Below are positions 26,823 through 35,900 of a DNA stretch of 64,000 nt, piece by piece; position 1 is the stretch's first letter; every line of letters begins with the position of its first letter. Source of the DNA: Mycteria americana (lineage: Eukaryota; Chordata; Aves; Ciconiiformes; Ciconiidae). The position numbers were made by a program, and so were the translations under genes. The notes below the pieces were generated by a model. It did no database searches. It was not told the origin of the DNA and saw only the letters and a list, made by a program, of their open reading frames with translations. The DNA is taken from contig NC_134373.1 of NCBI RefSeq assembly GCF_035582795.1, positions 35,620,501 to 35,684,500 on the forward strand, in the 5' to 3' direction.

Positions 26823-29639
26823 ATCACTCAGATCAACAAACTGAGCCTGTGGCTACATGCACAAGACATGTAGGAAGACACCCTTAATACCTCTCCTACG
26901 TCTGCCCTTTTGCTGATTAAGGTAAATTCTCCTTGGACTGTAAATTAATTACCATCCCCTCCCTCTACAAAAACCCTACTTATCGGAAAATTTGTGCACT
27001 TTTAAAGCCTTGCCTGTTCTAAACAAGGCAGTTCCTTTCAACCTTTCTGCTTTGGTTGTATTTTCAAAACCTCTTTCTTTTCCTGTTCTCAGGGGCTATC
27101 TTTAATTCGTCTGCTTTCTTTCATTTTGATAGGCAAGACAGTACCTTAGGTGAGACCTCAACTGATCTGCACAGAGCACTAGGCTGACATAAGTTATGTG
27201 TTGTGTTCTCGCTTATACACACAAAATGAGATGGGCTAGAAGGGCTGCACCAATTAAAAAAAAAAAAGCTATGAGCATGATTATGCTATCACATCCCACT
27301 GCACTACTACCCACCTGTTCCTTATCTATCTCAAGTATTAGATTTTTCCTTTGTAAATTCACAACTTTATATGTTTGTCTACTGCAATCAATGAATTCCA
27401 ACAACCCCCACGCTCTGCAATGTTTCCAACGCTAAAAATCTTTGCCCCCAGTTTCCTGAAGTAGAACTTCAGGGAAGAACAACCTCAGACTACGAAGCAC
27501 ACCAGAAAGCAAAAGCCTGGAGAGCAGAATAGGTTGGGCTGCAAAAAAAAAAAAAAAAAAAAAAAAAAAAGTGCACAATAAAACAGTATCTTAGAGAGAT
27601 CTTTGAAGACTGGGAGGAAATAAATAAATACAACAGGAGCGAGACTTGCTTAACATCCTATTCAAGAACATTACAGAGTATGTCCCATACACTGAAGTTG
27701 ATTAATGGAGTACTTACACACAGATCTTCCCCAGGAAGATTTGTTTTAACACACAGGTCCCTTGGTATACCTCTCACATTAAAAAGAAAAAGTCATTTCT
27801 TACGCAGCTATATGCTAGCATGTTGTTCCTGCTTGGCACCACTGAAAGCTCTAAGCAAATCTCTCTACTCCAGTGGTCACAACCTATATTTTGCAAACCT
27901 ATAAAGACGTAATTACTGGCTTTAATGGGACTACCTGCAATGCACAAACATGTCGGATGGGAAAAAGCCTCTAGTGAAATGCGGCAGAGTACGTTACAGA
28001 TCTTCTGTTTTGAAAGATAAACAGTGCATATACACATCATGTTAAACTCACAAATACTTCCATTACACTCAGCTACCCATGCACATTCCTGCTGTGCTAA
28101 CCTTCCCCCATCCTACAAAATTCAAGGTTTTAGTTTTTGCTCTAACTACAGGTATGACTTCTTCATACAACTGGTAAACATGCATACATTATAGACACAT
28201 ATGTGCCTGCTCTTCTTAAAGACTAATTTATTCATGTCCTACACAAGATAGATTCTCCTGAAGGGAAGATGAGCATGTGCTTTCAAAAAACAAGTGCCTG
28301 GATTTCAAAAGAACACGCCCTTTCAGAGTACTGTAAATATTTGTACGTACACTGCAGTCACTGAGAAACTTCTTTGACTATTTTTACCAAGATGGATGAG
28401 AAGTGAAAGAAAAGGACGAGTTAAAAGAATCAGCATGTCATCAGTGCTAGCTAAAGAGGAAGAGTCTTGAAAATATACCATACTTTCCAGTAAAAGCCCA
28501 ATGCATAATGTCTAAAATGAAATATTTCATCTTTAAAAATCACACCGCAGACAGCAGGTCACAAAGCGGTTTTCACTTCCTGAGTGCGCTCCTGCAAGTG
28601 GTACCACGTCACCCTTCCAGGTTGGCTTCCTACAGACACCTCTCAGGGCTTGCTCCCCAACCCAAAGCCTCCAGGAGCCATGCCACGGCAGAAAAGGCAG
28701 CCTGGATCCCGAGGGCCTTCTCCCGAATCACTTTTTACGCTATTTATCACTGGCACCGCATTCTCTTCATCATCTGGTAGCTGCCAAATAAAAAGAAGAG
28801 TTTCTAAAACGGATTTGGTTCAGGTTTGACACTGAAAACTGCCTTATAAGGTATAAAAGCCCGAAAGCAGGAAGAGGCTTTGACAAAACTAAGGAAGTTC
28901 CTCTGCGCTTGCTCACTGAAGGGGGAGGGGTTTTTTTCTTCCACAGAGAGAAGTAACACAGAATAAATGACATTATCCACACATCAGAAAAAAAATAAAA
29001 ACACAGGAGCCCCCCAGACGGCACCCGGCAGCGCGGTGAGCTCTCTAAGCGAGGGCATTTCAGGAGCTCGCAGGCAGCCCCACACGGCAGCACCAGGCTG
29101 ATCTTCCCTGCTCGCCACCCCCGGCTCCGGCAGCCGCGCAGGGTCCCCCGCACCCCGGCAGGCACCGGCCGAGGAGCCGAAGGCGGCTGCTCCCAGCGGC
29201 CCCGGCCGGCGGGGCGGCCCGAGGCTCCGCGAGGACGAGTGGGGGGAGCGACTGGCGCGGCCCCGGTACGACCCGGCTGCCGGAGGCGCAGACTGGCGGC
29301 GGGGGAGCGGGGCCGCGCCGGGACACCCCTCCCCGCCGGGCGGCCGCGAAGGGCCCGACGGGGAGAACGAGGGGAGGGGAAGGGAAGGGAAGGCAGCCGG
29401 CTGCTCCCCGCAGCCCGGGCCGGCCCTCCCGCTACCGGCACCGCGGCGACTCGGGCGTGGCTGCCTGGCCCGGCCCCAACCCCGGCCCCGCCGCGGGCAG
29501 CGCGACCCCCGCCGCCATCTGCAGCAGCGGAACCCGCCCGGCCCCGCCCCGGGCGGCACCGAGCTGTCAGCGGCTGCCCCGACCGTCTCGCTCACCCCGT
29601 GCCGCAGTCCACCACACAGGCCGGAAGCCGCCCTGCCAT
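673..29639 (-). CDS. ACTR3: ACTR3, actin-related protein 3 (3' end outside window)
   Basis: Arp3 is one of the two actin-like subunits of the Arp2/3 complex, which nucleates branched actin filaments in the cytoplasm. Ten exons on the minus strand join in frame: 29596-29639, 12816-12871, 8445-8569, 7776-7886, 6110-6205, 5414-5521, 3061-3204, 2151-2324, 1274-1366 and 673-798. All have GT-AG sites. They give residues 1-359; the family is about 418 residues long, so about 59 C-terminal residues lie left of the window. Visible actin-fold motifs are DCGTG (residues 11-15, first phosphate loop), [12 protein letters not shown] (168-179, second phosphate loop) and LSGGSTMF (321-328, nucleotide pocket). 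The segments KYDTDGTKW and FTQPISEV fit ACTR3 rather than its paralogue ACTR3B, judged from memory of both families. No stop or frameshift was found, so the copy looks functional. The CpG-island promoter fits ubiquitous expression. Confidence 0.97.
799..1273 (-). other. ACTR3 intron 9
   Basis: 475 bases of AT-rich intron. It is bounded by good GT-AG sites and nothing else was recognised. Confidence 0.9.
1274..1366 (-). CDS. ACTR3: ACTR3 coding exon 9
   Basis: A 93-base, phase-0 exon encoding residues 287-317, from [14 protein letters not shown] to VRRPLYK. The acceptor is TTGTAG and the donor GTCAGT. Confidence 0.97.
1367..2150 (-). other. ACTR3 intron 8
   Basis: 784 bases of intron with purine-rich stretches and no recognised element. 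Confidence 0.9.
2151..2324 (-). CDS. ACTR3: ACTR3 coding exon 8
   Basis: A 174-base, phase-0 exon encoding residues 229-286, from [15 protein letters not shown] to GPEIFFHPE. It includes [15 protein letters not shown], an Arp3-specific insert region that separates ACTR3 from ACTR3B. The acceptor is TTTCAG and the donor GTATGT. Confidence 0.97.
2325..3060 (-). other. ACTR3 intron 7
   Basis: 736 bases of AT-rich intron. A short TAA/TGA-rich simple stretch lies near 2795-2812. Nothing else was recognised. Confidence 0.9.
3061..3204 (-). CDS. ACTR3: ACTR3 coding exon 7
   Basis: A 144-base, phase-0 exon encoding residues 181-228, from [12 protein letters not shown] to LETAKAVK. It contains the [14 protein letters not shown] helix of subdomain 4. 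The acceptor is TTACAG and the donor GTAATG. Confidence 0.97.
3205..5413 (-). other. ACTR3 intron 6
   Basis: 2.2 kb of AT-rich intron. Near 4007-4045 an attcctctttatct-like unit occurs twice around a short TATC run. No gene or intact transposon was seen. Confidence 0.85.
5414..5521 (-). CDS. ACTR3: ACTR3 coding exon 6
   Basis: A 108-base, phase-0 exon encoding residues 145-180, with [14 protein letters not shown] and the second phosphate-binding loop [12 protein letters not shown]. The donor is GTAAGT. The acceptor ends ACAAG, a less common AAG rather than CAG or TAG. Confidence 0.97.
5522..6109 (-). other. ACTR3 intron 5
   Basis: 588 bases of intron with T-rich and GT-rich simple sequence near 5815-5875. 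No other element was seen. Confidence 0.9.
6110..6205 (-). CDS. ACTR3: ACTR3 coding exon 5
   Basis: A 96-base, phase-0 exon encoding residues 113-144, from [12 protein letters not shown] to GLYIAVQ. This is the counterpart of the TEAPLNP segment of actin. The acceptor is TCACAG. A run of 21 T (minus strand) lies about 55 bases upstream of it. The donor is GTAAGG. Confidence 0.97.
6261..6281. repeat. A21 homopolymer
   Basis: Twenty-one consecutive A on the plus strand. On the gene strand this is a T21 tract about 55 bases upstream of the exon 5 acceptor, too far out to be the polypyrimidine tract proper. Confidence 0.9.
6930..7195 (+). mobile_element. CR1 LINE 3' fragment, plus orientation
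   Basis: The order of landmarks matches the avian CR1 3' region: gagggagccagactcttc, ggacaagaggccatgg, catgagggtggt, ggagatattcaaagcttggc, cttgagcaactggatct and agatgttctttaa. It has many substitutions and lacks the terminal octamer repeats, so it is an old 5'- and 3'-truncated copy. It lies in ACTR3 intron 4, in opposite orientation to the gene. Confidence 0.85.
7776..7886 (-). CDS. ACTR3: ACTR3 coding exon 4
   Basis: A 111-base, phase-0 exon encoding residues 76-112, beginning [17 protein letters not shown] and ending EPEDHYFLL. The acceptor is CAACAG and the donor GTAGGT. It belongs to actin subdomain 1. Confidence 0.97.
7887..8444 (-). other. ACTR3 intron 3
   Basis: 558 bases of intron with an A-rich run near 7930-7944. 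No other element was recognised. Confidence 0.9.
8445..8569 (-). CDS. ACTR3: ACTR3 coding exon 3
   Basis: A 125-base exon encoding Cys34 (last two bases) to Lys75. It includes [16 protein letters not shown] and the FFIGDEAI strand of the actin fold. The acceptor is TTAAAG and the donor GTATTA. The residues VV in KVVDQ and L in RRVLKG differ from the G and M I recall in mammalian ACTR3. Confidence 0.97.
8570..12815 (-). other. ACTR3 intron 2
   Basis: 4.2 kb of AT-rich intron. It holds a G19 run at 10102-10120 and a small inverted repeat at 9540-9554 (CCCTGG, CAA, CCAGGG). No coding or transposon signal was convincing. Confidence 0.9.
10102..10120. repeat. G19 homopolymer
   Basis: Nineteen consecutive G on the plus strand, so C19 in the ACTR3 transcript. 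Such a tract can form a G-quadruplex on the non-template side for plus-strand reading and is prone to length error in sequencing. Confidence 0.9.
12816..12871 (-). CDS. ACTR3: ACTR3 coding exon 2
   Basis: A 56-base exon encoding the end of Gly15, then [18 protein letters not shown] (16-33) and the first base of Cys34. The acceptor is CAATAG and the donor GTAAGT. The 1+54+1 phasing matches exons 1 and 3 exactly, which confirms the join across the 16.7-kb intron 1. Confidence 0.97.
14871..14886. repeat. (AC)8 microsatellite
   Basis: Eight uninterrupted AC units in ACTR3 intron 1. Confidence 0.9.
23083..23143. repeat. T/G-rich low-complexity stretch
   Basis: Runs of T broken by GG and G in ACTR3 intron 1, for example ggtttggttttg next to a T14-type run. 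Simple sequence with no other meaning seen. Confidence 0.8.
24024..24174. repeat. AT-only low-complexity patch
   Basis: About 150 bases made almost only of A and T, with many TATATA words and nested short palindromes. It directly follows a GC-rich edge (gccgctgccgcccacccc). A related element lies at 24316-24335. Confidence 0.9.
24316..24335. repeat. 20-bp perfect palindrome
   Basis: TAGGA, then five AT units, then TCCTA: a perfect 20-bp palindrome just after a short GT run. It is probably an offshoot of the AT-rich patch 140 bases upstream. Confidence 0.9.
26792..26817. repeat. (AC)13 microsatellite
   Basis: Thirteen uninterrupted AC units in ACTR3 intron 1. Likely length-polymorphic. Confidence 0.92.
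27543..27570. repeat. A28 homopolymer
   Basis: Twenty-eight consecutive A. No retroposed body or target duplication was recognised upstream, so it is annotated as simple sequence rather than as a retrocopy tail. Confidence 0.9.
28842..28859. promoter_or_regulatory. CArG box overlapping a TATA-like word
   Basis: CCTTATAAGG at 28842-28851 is an exact CC(A/T)6GG, the consensus of serum response factor, and is palindromic. TATAAAAG follows at 28852-28859 on the plus strand. The site is in ACTR3 intron 1, about 0.75 kb inside exon 1. SRF with MRTF cofactors is known to control many actin-cytoskeleton genes, so a role on ACTR3 is plausible but inferred. Confidence 0.5.
29596..29639 (-). CDS. ACTR3: ACTR3 coding exon 1
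   Basis: Encodes residues 1-14 and two bases of Gly15, beginning [14 protein letters not shown]. The start codon reads as cat on the plus strand at 29637-29639. The donor is GTGAGC, just left of 29596. It carries the first nucleotide phosphate-binding loop. The exon sits inside the CpG island, and its 5' UTR continues to the right with no clear boundary. Confidence 0.96.
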
Positions 29640-29779
29640 GCTCCTCGGTAGCGGCGGTGCTAGGGACGGCGGGCAGCCCTGGGCGCGCTCCGGCGGGGCT
29701 CGGCGGCGGGGAGTGAGGGCACTTCCGCAAGGCGGGCGCTCCCTCCCCCGCCCGCTCGCAGGCACGGCCCGGCGAGCCC

Positions 29780-29786
29780 AAGATGG
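29780..29786 (+). promoter_or_regulatory. YY1-type site in ACTR3 promoter
   Basis: AAGATGG in the context CCAAGATGGCTGA, close to the YY1 core AAGATGGCGGC. It lies about 140 bases upstream of the ACTR3 ATG, so probably near the transcription start. Prediction only. Confidence 0.4.
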
Positions 29787-29960
29787 CTGACCCGCCCCTC
29801 CCTGCGCGCGGCGGCGAGGGCGGGCGCGACAACCCCAGCCCTCGCTGACGTCCGATCTCGCGGCCTCGCCCCTGCGAGGCGGTACGAAGTGGAGCGGGCG
29901 GGAGGGTTCTTACCCAACCCCCGCCGCGGCAGCCGCCGGCCTCCTCAGGGGCGGCGAGCA

Positions 29961-32900
29961 AACGAGGCCGGCTGAAGTTGTATTGTAATGCTGAAAACCT
30001 GAGAGAAGTCGGGGCGAAGGGTTGTGTGGTGTGAGGAGGGCGCTGAAAATGACGAGGGGATGACTTCCTGCAGGCCCTGCCACTCCCCAGAAATAGCATC
30101 ACCCAAGGGGAAATGCAGGAGGCCATGCTCCTCATGGTGCTCGTTGGTGTTGCCAGACACTAGCTGGGCCGGCGAATGGAACACCTGCTGGGGAACGTAC
30201 CAAGTACCCTGCGACACCAGCCCCGGGCAGCCCAGCCTCCCTGAAAACCTGATTCCCCCTCAGCTGTACTCAAAGGAAACCCTCAAGCCCCTCTCACCCG
30301 TAGACCTCCACAGGAGCACCGAACCCACACCTCACGCTCCCCATCCTTTAAAATCCTGCAGCCTGAGGCGGGGTGGTGTGGTGCTGCCAGGCCAGCCGAG
30401 CAAGCAGCGTTTCCCAGCCTCCCACCAGCCTGCTCTGCTGCCCACCAGTACGCTGCCAGCACCGCCATCTCCGTGCCATGCTCCCATGTAACCGGAGCAA
30501 ACAAGCGTAGCCCTGCCACGATCGGCCATCCCGATGTGATGTGATGGGTGGCATCCATCTCTTCCTGGGTTTAGCCGTAGGCCCCCGTCCTCCTTTTGAA
30601 GGACTTTTAGTCCCAAAGGGGGCAAGGGCATCCACTGTTGGGGATCCAGGTGGACAAAATAAAAAAATCTGTTTGAGGGCTTGCTCTTTTCTTTCTCTCT
30701 CTTTCCACCTTTCACAGCCCTTCAGGCTTTGAAGGACAGACTGTTTTGTCCACCAAGTCTGTCCCAGTTCTTGCCCCACGGTGTACTGTAGCCACATGCT
30801 ATTTTTTGTTTGTTTTCAAAATATTTTAATGTTTTAACAGTTCTGGTATTGGGGCTTTCAGGTATTTTCGGTCCTTTGCTTGCTGCTACTACCTTGGCAA
30901 TGTGAGGATGTGAGCTTCATGGTATAATCCGATGTCACGCTGAGGAGAAATTTGGTAGTCCATCAAAAGGAGTAATTGCCAGGGCTCAGCATGCACTAAT
31001 GGGCCTTAATGGCCCTAATCAGCCTCACCTCCACCCCACACTCCCTGCCCAAGGGCACAGGAGACCTATTCAAGCTCAGCCCTGGGCCCTCGGTTTTTGT
31101 TTGAGCTATGCTGTAGGTGTGTGTAGTCCTAGCCTTGCTTTCTGGCTTGATATTAGACTTGCCTTGTCCCTATGGGCATTCCTGGTTACTATCACTAGTC
31201 CTGGTCTGCAGGCCAACAGCCTGGCTTCACCTTGGACCTGTTTCACCACCATGAACTTTTCTGATGATCTGGACTCTTGGTTGAACCTGGCCACTATTTT
31301 TGGGCCTGCCCACCTCACCTCAACCATGTACTGTGAGACGTGCCCAGGCTGGTGAGTCCCTAGCCCTGCTGGCCCTGTTACTGCAGGTGGCTCCATGTCC
31401 CTTAGGGAGCCACTAGCCCTCAAGGTATCCTCACAGTGGTCTTGCTTCCTTCTTCAAGCATTGGTCTTCCTTGCTTAGTTTAAGCTATCTCTAATTAATA
31501 GGCTCATTCCCTGAGTTTACTGTAGGGTTAGACAAGAGTCAGTGCCAGTGCAAAGGAAGGGCTAGGTACATGCCCTTCAAGCTGAGATAGGAGGGAGCAA
31601 AACCGTCCCTTTCTGTAGCAGCAGCTAGATGGTTCAGTTGTGAAGTTCAAGCCACCATCTGGTTTCTGTGGGCTGCCAGATCTTCCTGAGGAACATAAGC
31701 AGGAGACATTGAGAATATTAACATTTTTATTTTAATGTCAAAGCAAATTATGAATAGAACATTATGAGACAGTTTACAGAAAATGAAAAGGATTTCTGCG
31801 GGATATTGTGTAGCCCATGAGCTATGCTGTGCTAGAATATGCAAGATTAATATCTCTGAAAGCTTTTCAGAGAAAGTGCAAATAGCCCTTTTTTTAATGC
31901 ACATGCCTGTGTGTGTGCATAGGTACATATTTATCTACAATAAATACAGTTAGTATATAAAGTAGCATGTGGACTTTCCACTTTCCTCTTGGTTTTATTA
32001 CCTGGTATTCAGGGTTATACATGCAGCAGGTTCACCTGCTGCGCCTGGCAGATGGAGTCCTGGAATGAGAGCGAGGCTTAGCGCTCCAGTTGCAGAAGTT
32101 CAAGTAACCCCCCGAGGAGTGTGAGACAAGGGCCAAAAAACTGTGGCATGCAGAAAGCGTGGAGCTGGCAGGTCTTGTCCTGGCTACACAGCTCCTAGAG
32201 CCGGCACAGAGGGGATCAGCACCACCGAGTTAGAATGCCCAGCTGTAGTGAGTTTTGAACAGTGTAATCGTTAGTGTACCATAGCTGACTGTTCTTTATT
32301 ACCTAATATTTCCAAATAATGCTCCTGATTAATCTTCGCTAAGCTTTAATAGCAAAGTCAAAAGACAGATAGTAGAACTGCTATAAAAGTATGCTGATGA
32401 CTTTTTGCTAACAGAAGCATCGTTTCACTATAAAACATTAAATCACACCCACAAGCACTTACTGTAAGGCACTCTACACAAAATATCCCATAGCTGGATT
32501 TATTTTTTTCCTTCTTGTGAGTACAAGTGTTTTCTACAAAATGATAGGACACTGAGCAGGAAAAAAGAATACTGCAGTTCATATGGAAAGTGAAATAAAC
32601 CTGTTAAGTAACTCCATTGCAATCTCTTGCTATCAGTTTGTGTTCTTCCTGAGTCTGCATTAAGAATGACATTGAAAAAGAGCAGTGTTGGTGCCTTTCG
32701 TTTTACTGAATTACAGTGGAATTTACATTTGAGCACCAAAAAGCATAGGATTTCTCTCAGTATCAAGGTGCCAAGTCAATCGCAGTTTTGCAAGGGAAGG
32801 AGTTGAAAGACTGAACTCCCTGGCCATGAGATCTCATGTTTCATTTTATTAGTCTTGCCAGATGCAGTTCTTAGGTGGCTGTGGACCCAGGCGCCAGTCC

Positions 32901-35900
32901 AATAAAATAAAGGTGCAAGATTTCTCTTCAAGCAATATTATCTCACGTTGTTGTACCATAAACACAAGTTTGGTGTATTATTCATCAAAATTCAAATAGA
33001 TCAATCTAAATTTCAGTACTGCTTCCTCTAAACCCTTTGTAGTTTTGTGGATTGGTATCTAGATTATCTTGGTGGATATTTTTAGCATAGAAGTCTTGTG
33101 CTCAAATTACAAAATTGAGCTTATAAAGCTAAACTTCAGCTAGATCCAGCAGGATTGCAGTGCTGATGGATATATTTCAAAACTTTCTTGCATTGAAATG
33201 TTTTCCAACCCTTACTTATTTCTTCAGTACAGGACTAGTAGGAAAAGCCTACTGTCTGTTTTCATGGTGTAATTTTCTGAATCTTTTCATCCTCATTTGG
33301 CCAGAAGTCAGTTCCAAACTTATGCAAAGCTTTTCACTGTTTCAGGGTGTACCAGAAATCAAATTTTTAATGTGTAGAGGCAATGTCTTGGTATGTTCTC
33401 AATCTTACCAGTGGAATGGGAGTGAATAAAACCCTAAATTGCCTTTCCCTGGTACCATCCTATACAGCAGACATAATGCAGCAATATCATCATTCTGTGA
33501 TGCATCACAGTCCAGCTTTTATAAGCACAGTTAGGTTGCAGGTGATCTTTTCCTGAATATCCATGATAACAGAAGTAATTACCATTGCAGAGCATCCTCC
33601 TTCTGTTGCTGTCTGCCTCCAGGCAGTTTACAATGTAAATACAAAACAAGAGAATGCAGATGCATACAAATGCATAAGGAATGAGAAGATAAAAGTTCAG
33701 AAGGAAAGTATTTCTATTAGTCAACAAGTAAACACAGGAGCATTCTAACAGTCTGATTCGGATGGAGGGAATTTTCAGACAGCTTTCCGCAATTTTTATA
33801 TAAAGAAGTCTTGGGGCTCCAAACTTTTCCATGATGCAGGTATGATTTACTAGCTCCGGCAATACTACATATTAAAATTTCACAAGTCCTTCAGCCTGAA
33901 GAAGTGCATACCTAGACAAAAGCATTACAAATCACTTGCTAAGCTACGTGGGAAGCTTTTCAGCATCTTCCTCATTCTGGATTGTTTTCATGTAGTTAAT
34001 AGCCTGCCCTTGAGCATGCAGAAAGAACAACTGTGTGAACCCATATACAGATTGAGGCCTGGGAAGCACAGTGAAGTGCAAGGAACAAGAAAAAGCAAAA
34101 GGAAGTAAAAGTTGCAGGGGTGAAGGGATTTAGGAAATTCCCAGGAGGGCTGAGAACCTGATCTTGCCCAGGTCAGCATGTTGCCACTTAGATTGGTATA
34201 AACTGAATTTAAAAGGCAGGTTAATATCCAGTACATCACACTGAATGTCCCTTAACCCCAGGTAAAGCTGACAATAAAAGCTACAGAAACATCCAAGGAA
34301 AATCAGGTCTAGATTATCCATTAGACAATAGTCACTTTATTGTAAGTATTTATTATAAAGTACATTGCTTAATAATTTATCCATCATGTTCTGAGTATTT
34401 TAATATAATTAAGTTTTACCAATAGTTAATGGAATACTACAGACAGCTAAACAAGAAAACATTTTATCTACCCTGATATATGACGTATGTAGATTTCTTC
34501 CAGGAAGGGCCACAAGCAAAATTATAGTGTTATTGGTTGATTTTGGCATAGCTATAGCAACAGCCATATGGGAGGCATGTAATTTCATGGAGCTGCACAT
34601 GGTGAAGTCATGGCAAATTACCAGGATCTCATTTGATGTGGCTACTCTCCAAGAGTTCTGACTTAGATCAACTAAACCCATTAACTTTCAAAATATAATT
34701 AGTCCAACCATATTTTTTTCTGAAATAACGAATGGGAAAAAAAAAAGAACTGTGATTCTTTGTACACTGAAACTAAGTATCTAAGGAGAGAGAGAAACTT
34801 ATAAACTGGGCCTTGTTTATATCCTTGGGCTATTATTATGGTAACACCACTATTGCCCATTATATTTGCTAGGAATAATAGCAAAATGTGTGTCAAAAGA
34901 TCAACCTACAAAATATAAAGGAAGAATTTGACTGAAAATGTGATGACTTAAATAGGAACTTCATGTTCTAGGCACAGGCAAAACCTGCAAAAGGCATGCC
35001 GTCTAGAGAAACACTGCATTCCTATTTACAGCTTGCTTTTCCATTCAAAATTGTTTATCTTTATGCTGCTATTCTGTGCTTTCTCATAACAAGTACGTCT
35101 TGTTCCTTTATAAAGCTTCTGTAAGTGAATTAGCAGAATGATGGCAGCAGGATTCCTACAACAGCAAAACAGGGTACGATTCTGTGCCTTTGTGTTGTAT
35201 CTATACTGCACGGGCTCCACATGGTCACACCTGGGAGCCAAATAACAGTAATACATAACTTGGCCATGATCAGAAAATCTGTGCTTTCTCCTGTAATGGA
35301 AACATTATTATGTGTTCTCAATTGTACCTATTTACTTTCTTGGCTGGAACAAATGTATATTGCTACCTTTTTCATATGATTTAATTATACACTTCAACAG
35401 AACTGAGAACCTAAATCAATCACAGCCGTAAGTATCTGACTTGCCTTAGTGGTTGTACTTGAGGCATCAACTTTTGTGGTCACCATGTCATGAACCATTA
35501 ATTTGAGTAAAACCCATGATAACTTGCAAACATATGTAAAAAAAACATTTTTAATTTAGTGATCTTTTAATTTTTATTCAAAGATGTCATCCATGTGCTA
35601 AATCAAATCAGTCTGTCACTACTTGGTAAGTTTGCAGTTACAGTAGACATTGGAGGTAGCCATAACCGATGAGGTTTCCAGCAGAGCACAGAAGCTCACC
35701 AGGGTAAAATCAAGCCTTAAAAAAGTGGCAAGTATAAGAGCAAGAAAAGTGCCAGATCGTCAATGCTTAGAACAGAGGATCAACATGATCCAAGTAGGTC
35801 ATTTCACAAAAGTAGTAGCATGAAGAATCATAGAGCATGCAATGGCACCATGGATTTTTGAGCTATTCAAACATTTGAAACTGCAAGCAATTGAATGTAT

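Larger units (their letters stand above)
12872..29595 (-). other. ACTR3 intron 1
   Basis: A 16.7-kb first intron, the longest stretch without coding exons in the window. It contains AC runs (14871-14886, 26792-26817), a T/G-rich low-complexity stretch (23083-23143), an AT-only patch (24024-24174), an A28 run (27543-27570) and, close to exon 1, a CArG box and CpG island. Longer open frames such as 25012-25458 show no family resemblance and are taken as chance. A GC-richer patch near 15130-15350 was not identified. Confidence 0.9.
29010..29960. promoter_or_regulatory. ACTR3: CpG island over ACTR3 exon 1
   Basis: Dense CG dinucleotides and very high GC, in sharp contrast to the flanks. It covers ACTR3 coding exon 1 (29596-29639) and the presumed 5' UTR and promoter to its right. 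Visible promoter-type words are an ETS core at 29720-29728 (cacttccgc), another at the start codon region (ggccggaagc), and a YY1-type AAGATGG at 29780-29786. No TATA box was seen upstream. Long open frames here are produced by base composition. Confidence 0.85.

Noticed and set aside
27543..27570. A28 run as the tail of a processed pseudogene
   Set aside because: No recognisable coding or structured RNA body lies upstream, and no flanking duplication was found.
28984..30135. 383-codon open frame on the minus strand over ACTR3 exon 1
   Set aside because: It is rich in G, A, P and R, runs through the CpG island in a different frame from the true exon, and resembles no family. Composition explains it.
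33434..33862. 142-codon open frame on the minus strand with a hydrophobic stretch in the intergenic region
   Set aside because: The hydrophobic run comes from T/A-rich codons. There is no family resemblance and no promoter or splice support.
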